The position numbers and the translations under genes were made by a program. The notes under the pieces are model-generated. The model was not told where the DNA came from, searched no databases, and saw only the letters and a program-made list of their open reading frames with translations. Positions 29,839-32,106 of a stretch of DNA of 32,106 nt are shown in pieces (position 1 is the stretch's first letter; every line of letters begins with the position of its first letter). This DNA comes from an uncultured Acetobacteraceae bacterium (GTDB lineage: Bacteria > Pseudomonadota > Alphaproteobacteria > Acetobacterales > Acetobacteraceae): positions 1 to 32,106 of the forward strand of contig CALMVI010000069.1 of assembly GCA_937873095.1 (NCBI GenBank), in the 5' to 3' direction.

Positions 29839-30291
29839 ATGACCTATCCACGCCACTCCGTCGACCTGTCCGGCACCCCCGACCTAGTTGTGGTCTATCT
29901 CGGCTACCGCGCCAAGGGCCTCAAAGGCGCGCGCAGCCTGCTGCGCATCGGCCGCGGCCTGCGCTCGATCAAGACGAACCCGCCTGACGGGCTGCTGTCG
30001 CACGAGGACCTCTGGTTCGGCCTCATGCATCCGGGCTTCCGGCAGTACTGGCGTGACTTCGAGAGCCTGGAGGCATTCACCCGGGCGCCGCAGCATGCGG
30101 CGTGGTGGCGCGACTTCGCCCGGGACTCAGGCGGCGGGGGCATCTGGCACGAGACCTACCGGCTGCGTGGCGGCATGGAGGCCATCTACTCAGGCGTCCC
30201 CAAGATAGGTTTTGCCAGCTTCGCCCCTGAACGCACGCCAACCGGACCGTTCATGAGCGCCAGGCAGCGCGTCGAGGCAGGTGTTTGCTGA
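29839..30291 (+). CDS. DUF4188 (monooxygenase-like dimeric alpha-beta barrel) protein
   Basis: The 150-residue protein matches DUF4188. It shows DLVVVYLGYRAKGLKG (15-30), LLSHEDLWFGLMHPGFRQYWRDFESLEAF (52-80), PQHAAWWRDFA and GGGIWHETYRLRGGMEAIY (about 98-116). Members are annotated loosely as monooxygenase-family or phenylacetaldoxime-dehydratase-like proteins; the reaction is not established. GGAAGG lies nine bases before the ATG. It is in one transcription unit with the EthD gene under the TetR gene. The following 207 bp hold no gene; a short hairpin AGGGG/CCCCT near 30391-30406 could help end transcription. Confidence 0.85.
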   Translation: MTYPRHSVDLSGTPDLVVVYLGYRAKGLKGARSLLRIGRGLRSIKTNPPDGLLSHEDLWFGLMHPGFRQYWRDFESLEAFTRAPQHAAWWRDFARDSGGGGIWHETYRLRGGMEAIYSGVPKIGFASFAPERTPTGPFMSARQRVEAGVC

Positions 30292-30498
30292 GGCTGGGCC
30301 GCTTCAGCGGCGGTCTCGGTGCGAACGCACGCCCGGCTTCGAACCCTCGCCGCGCTGGCTGGTCAAGTCCGGGGACGGCCATCGACCGCAAGGGGTGAAA
30401 TCCCCTGTCTAGGCCATAGCCGATGCTGGCGTTTGGACTCCTACTGACATAGTCTGTTTTGTCGTCGGCGGCTGGCCGGCATGGAACGGAGACCGGGG

Positions 30499-32019
30499 AT
30501 GCTGCCGTCAGTCGAGCAAGCCAGTCCGTCCGACACGCCCGGACGATCGTTCCCGCAGCGCGCCAGGGCAACCGGCCCGGTTGCCGATGGCAGGGCGCCG
30601 GTCGCCGTCATCGGCGCGGGCTTCTCCGGCACCATGGCCACGCTTCAGCTGCTGCGCAGTCTTCCCGCCGACCAGCCCGTGCTGCTCTGCGAACGGTCGG
30701 CCGAGTTCGCCGCCGGCGTGGCCTACGCGGCAGGCGACAACGAGCACCTGCTGAACGTGCGTGCGGCCAACATGAGCGCGCTGCCGGACAACCCTTCGCA
30801 TTTCACCGACTGGCTGTCGCGACGCATGGGCGCGTCCGGCGGCCCGAGCAGCGGCGTATACGAAACCGAGGTGGGCCTGTTCGCCTCGCGCGGGCTGTAC
30901 GGCCGCTACCTGCGCTCCATCCTGGACGACGCGCTCAGGCGGACCGCAGGCAGCGCCCAGCTCCGCCTGTTGCCCGACCACGTGGTGGATGTCGAGCCCT
31001 GCTGTTCGGCCGGCAACCTGGACGGGCTCACCCTGGTCTGCAGCGGCGGCCAGACGATCGACGTGTCGGGGGTGGTCATCGCCGTCGGCAACCTGCCGGC
31101 CGAGGAGGCGGGCGACGACCGTATCTGCCGCAATCCGTGGGACGCGAAGGCCTGGCGGCCGCTCGACCCGGACCGGCCCGTGCTGATCGTGGGCACCGGG
31201 CTGACCATGGTCGACCTGGCGCTTGGCCTGCGCCGACGCGGATTCCCCGGCCGGATCGTTGCCATGTCCAGGGGCGGCCTGCTCGCCACCCGCCACGCGC
31301 CAGCGGCACCCTGGCCCACGCCGGCGCTGACGCAGGCCGAGGAATCCTCGGTGGCCCGCCTGACGGCCCGGCTTCGCCGGGAGATCGCCGCAGCGTCCGG
31401 GCAGGGCGTGGACTGGCGCGGTGTCATCGACAGCATGCGGCCGGTCACCGCGCGGCTGTGGAGCGGCCTGCCAGACCAGGAACGCCGCCGCTTCCTGCGC
31501 CACTTGCGGCGCCACTGGGACGTGCACCGCCACCGCATGGCGCCGCCCCACGCCGACCACATCGATCGCATGCGTCAGGACGGGTCGCTGCAGGTCATGG
31601 CCGGCCGGATCGTTGCCATGGACACGCGGGCCGACGGCGTGAGCGTCACCTATCGCCCGCGCGCCTGCGCGTCGGATCCGTCCCCTGCCAACAGGACGCT
31701 GGAGGTGCAGCGCGTGATCATGGCCAGCGGGGTCGAACAGCTCTCGCGCACGAACGACGTACTCATGCAGAACCTGTTCGACCGAGGGATCGTCCGCACG
31801 GACACCCAGGGCCTGGGCATCGAGGTCGACGCGAACCTGAACGCGCTGCAGGCCGACGGCACGGCCGCCCGCTACGTCTGGGCGCTCGGCCCCATCGTGC
31901 GCGGCGTGCTGTGGGAGTGCGTGGCCGTGCCAGACATACGCGTGCAGGCCAGCCTGTTGGCGGACGGCGTCGCCGAACGGGTGCGGCAGGACCTGGCGCA
32001 TTGGAGTTTTGCTATCTGA
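30499..32019 (+). CDS. FAD/NAD(P)-binding oxidoreductase
   Basis: The 506-residue protein has an N-terminal FAD-binding Rossmann motif VAVIGAGFSGTMATLQLL (35-52). The next family sequence is GVAYAAGDNEHLLNVRAANMSALP (about 73-96), typical of the FAD-NAD(P)-binding family that replaces simple pyridine nucleotide oxidoreductases in some clusters. A second nucleotide-binding motif VLIVGTGLTMVDLAL lies near 230. The C-terminal part keeps NGxE-free but family-like YVWALGPIVRGVLWE. The substrate is unknown. GGAG seven bases before the ATG at 30499 decides the start; an in-frame ATG at 30481 has no ribosome binding site. It stands alone, with no cluster partner, and is followed at once by an 11-G tract. 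Confidence 0.87.
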   Translation: MLPSVEQASPSDTPGRSFPQRARATGPVADGRAPVAVIGAGFSGTMATLQLLRSLPADQPVLLCERSAEFAAGVAYAAGDNEHLLNVRAANMSALPDNPSHFTDWLSRRMGASGGPSSGVYETEVGLFASRGLYGRYLRSILDDALRRTAGSAQLRLLPDHVVDVEPCCSAGNLDGLTLVCSGGQTIDVSGVVIAVGNLPAEEAGDDRICRNPWDAKAWRPLDPDRPVLIVGTGLTMVDLALGLRRRGFPGRIVAMSRGGLLATRHAPAAPWPTPALTQAEESSVARLTARLRREIAAASGQGVDWRGVIDSMRPVTARLWSGLPDQERRRFLRHLRRHWDVHRHRMAPPHADHIDRMRQDGSLQVMAGRIVAMDTRADGVSVTYRPRACASDPSPANRTLEVQRVIMASGVEQLSRTNDVLMQNLFDRGIVRTDTQGLGIEVDANLNALQADGTAARYVWALGPIVRGVLWECVAVPDIRVQASLLADGVAERVRQDLAHWSFAI

Positions 32020-32020
32020 A

Positions 32021-32058
32021 GGGGGGGGGGGTGTTGAGAAGGCCAGGGGCTCTGCCCC
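32021..32058 (+). repeat. 11-G tract followed by an AAGGCCAGGGGC repeat with hairpin
   Basis: Eleven Gs (32021-32031) follow the FAD gene stop by one base. The 12-mer AAGGCCAGGGGC (32039-32050) comes next and can form the hairpin GGGGC-TCT-GCCCC (32046-32058). The last 48 bp of the window hold nothing I can identify. Confidence 0.65.
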
Positions 32059-32106
32059 ATACGCGCTAGTTTTCGCTTGTATCGGCTCGGATCGGGGTGA
32101 TTCTGA

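Noticed and set aside
30292-30498. Possible RNA gene between the DUF4188 and FAD genes
   Set aside because: Only a 5-bp hairpin (AGGGG/CCCCT) is visible; no tRNA or riboswitch fold could be drawn.
30508-32001. A 497-codon open frame antisense to the FAD oxidoreductase gene
   Set aside because: His/Arg/Val-rich shadow with no domain; the plus frame has two nucleotide-binding motifs and a good ribosome binding site.
1-32106. CRISPR array, prophage or complete insertion sequence
   Set aside because: No regularly spaced direct repeats, no phage structural or integrase genes, and no transposase with flanking inverted repeats were seen.

Overview
The window is very GC-rich and densely coded on both strands. 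The gene set suggests an alphaproteobacterium, most likely of the Rhodospirillales/Acetobacteraceae type. Supporting signs are an lgt - NDUFAF7-type methyltransferase - pgeF cluster, UbiK beside lgt, a DUF1302/DUF1329 pair, a sedolisin and an S10 carboxypeptidase, and two families of short intergenic palindromes that I recognise from this group. No database search was possible, so the taxonomic call rests on inference.

Region 1-6180: an aromatic amino acid lyase homologue with an altered MIO tripeptide (A-S-D), then on the other strand a selenocysteine tRNA (anticodon TCA). Next comes a tight minus-strand operon (lgt, SAM methyltransferase, pgeF, putative lipoprotein). UbiK and a two-CBS-domain protein are read divergently. 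A pair of palindromic repeats follows, the first of which begins at the CBS gene's own stop codon.

Region 6180-14960: an exported HAF-repeat protein, an exported methyltransferase-fold protein followed by an AGE-family epimerase, a ChaN-like lipoprotein, and a Phd/YefM-PIN toxin-antitoxin pair with a palindrome in front. Then a small membrane protein overlaps an orphan NitT/TauT-type ABC ATPase, followed by an ArsB-like/YdcZ-like membrane transporter pair.

Region 14960-23580: a secreted sedolisin (S53) with a fibronectin-like tail, then an AraC regulator followed by two coupled genes. One encodes a stand-alone carboxymuconolactone-decarboxylase-fold (CMD) protein. The other encodes a CMD-fold domain fused to an SMP-30/gluconolactonase-like propeller. 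A two-turn-spaced direct repeat that could be the AraC site lies between regulator and operon. This is the best candidate in the window for an undescribed catabolic system. A nested repeat, an S10 serine carboxypeptidase and an exported GloVer-repeat protein follow.

Region 23730-32106: an ECF sigma/anti-sigma pair, divergent DUF1302 and DUF1329 genes, another palindrome, a small remnant of a beta-strand-repeat adhesin, a TetR regulator divergent from EthD and DUF4188 genes, and an FAD/NAD(P)-binding oxidoreductase. The window ends in an 11-G tract and another copy of a short intergenic repeat. There is no CRISPR array, prophage or complete insertion sequence.
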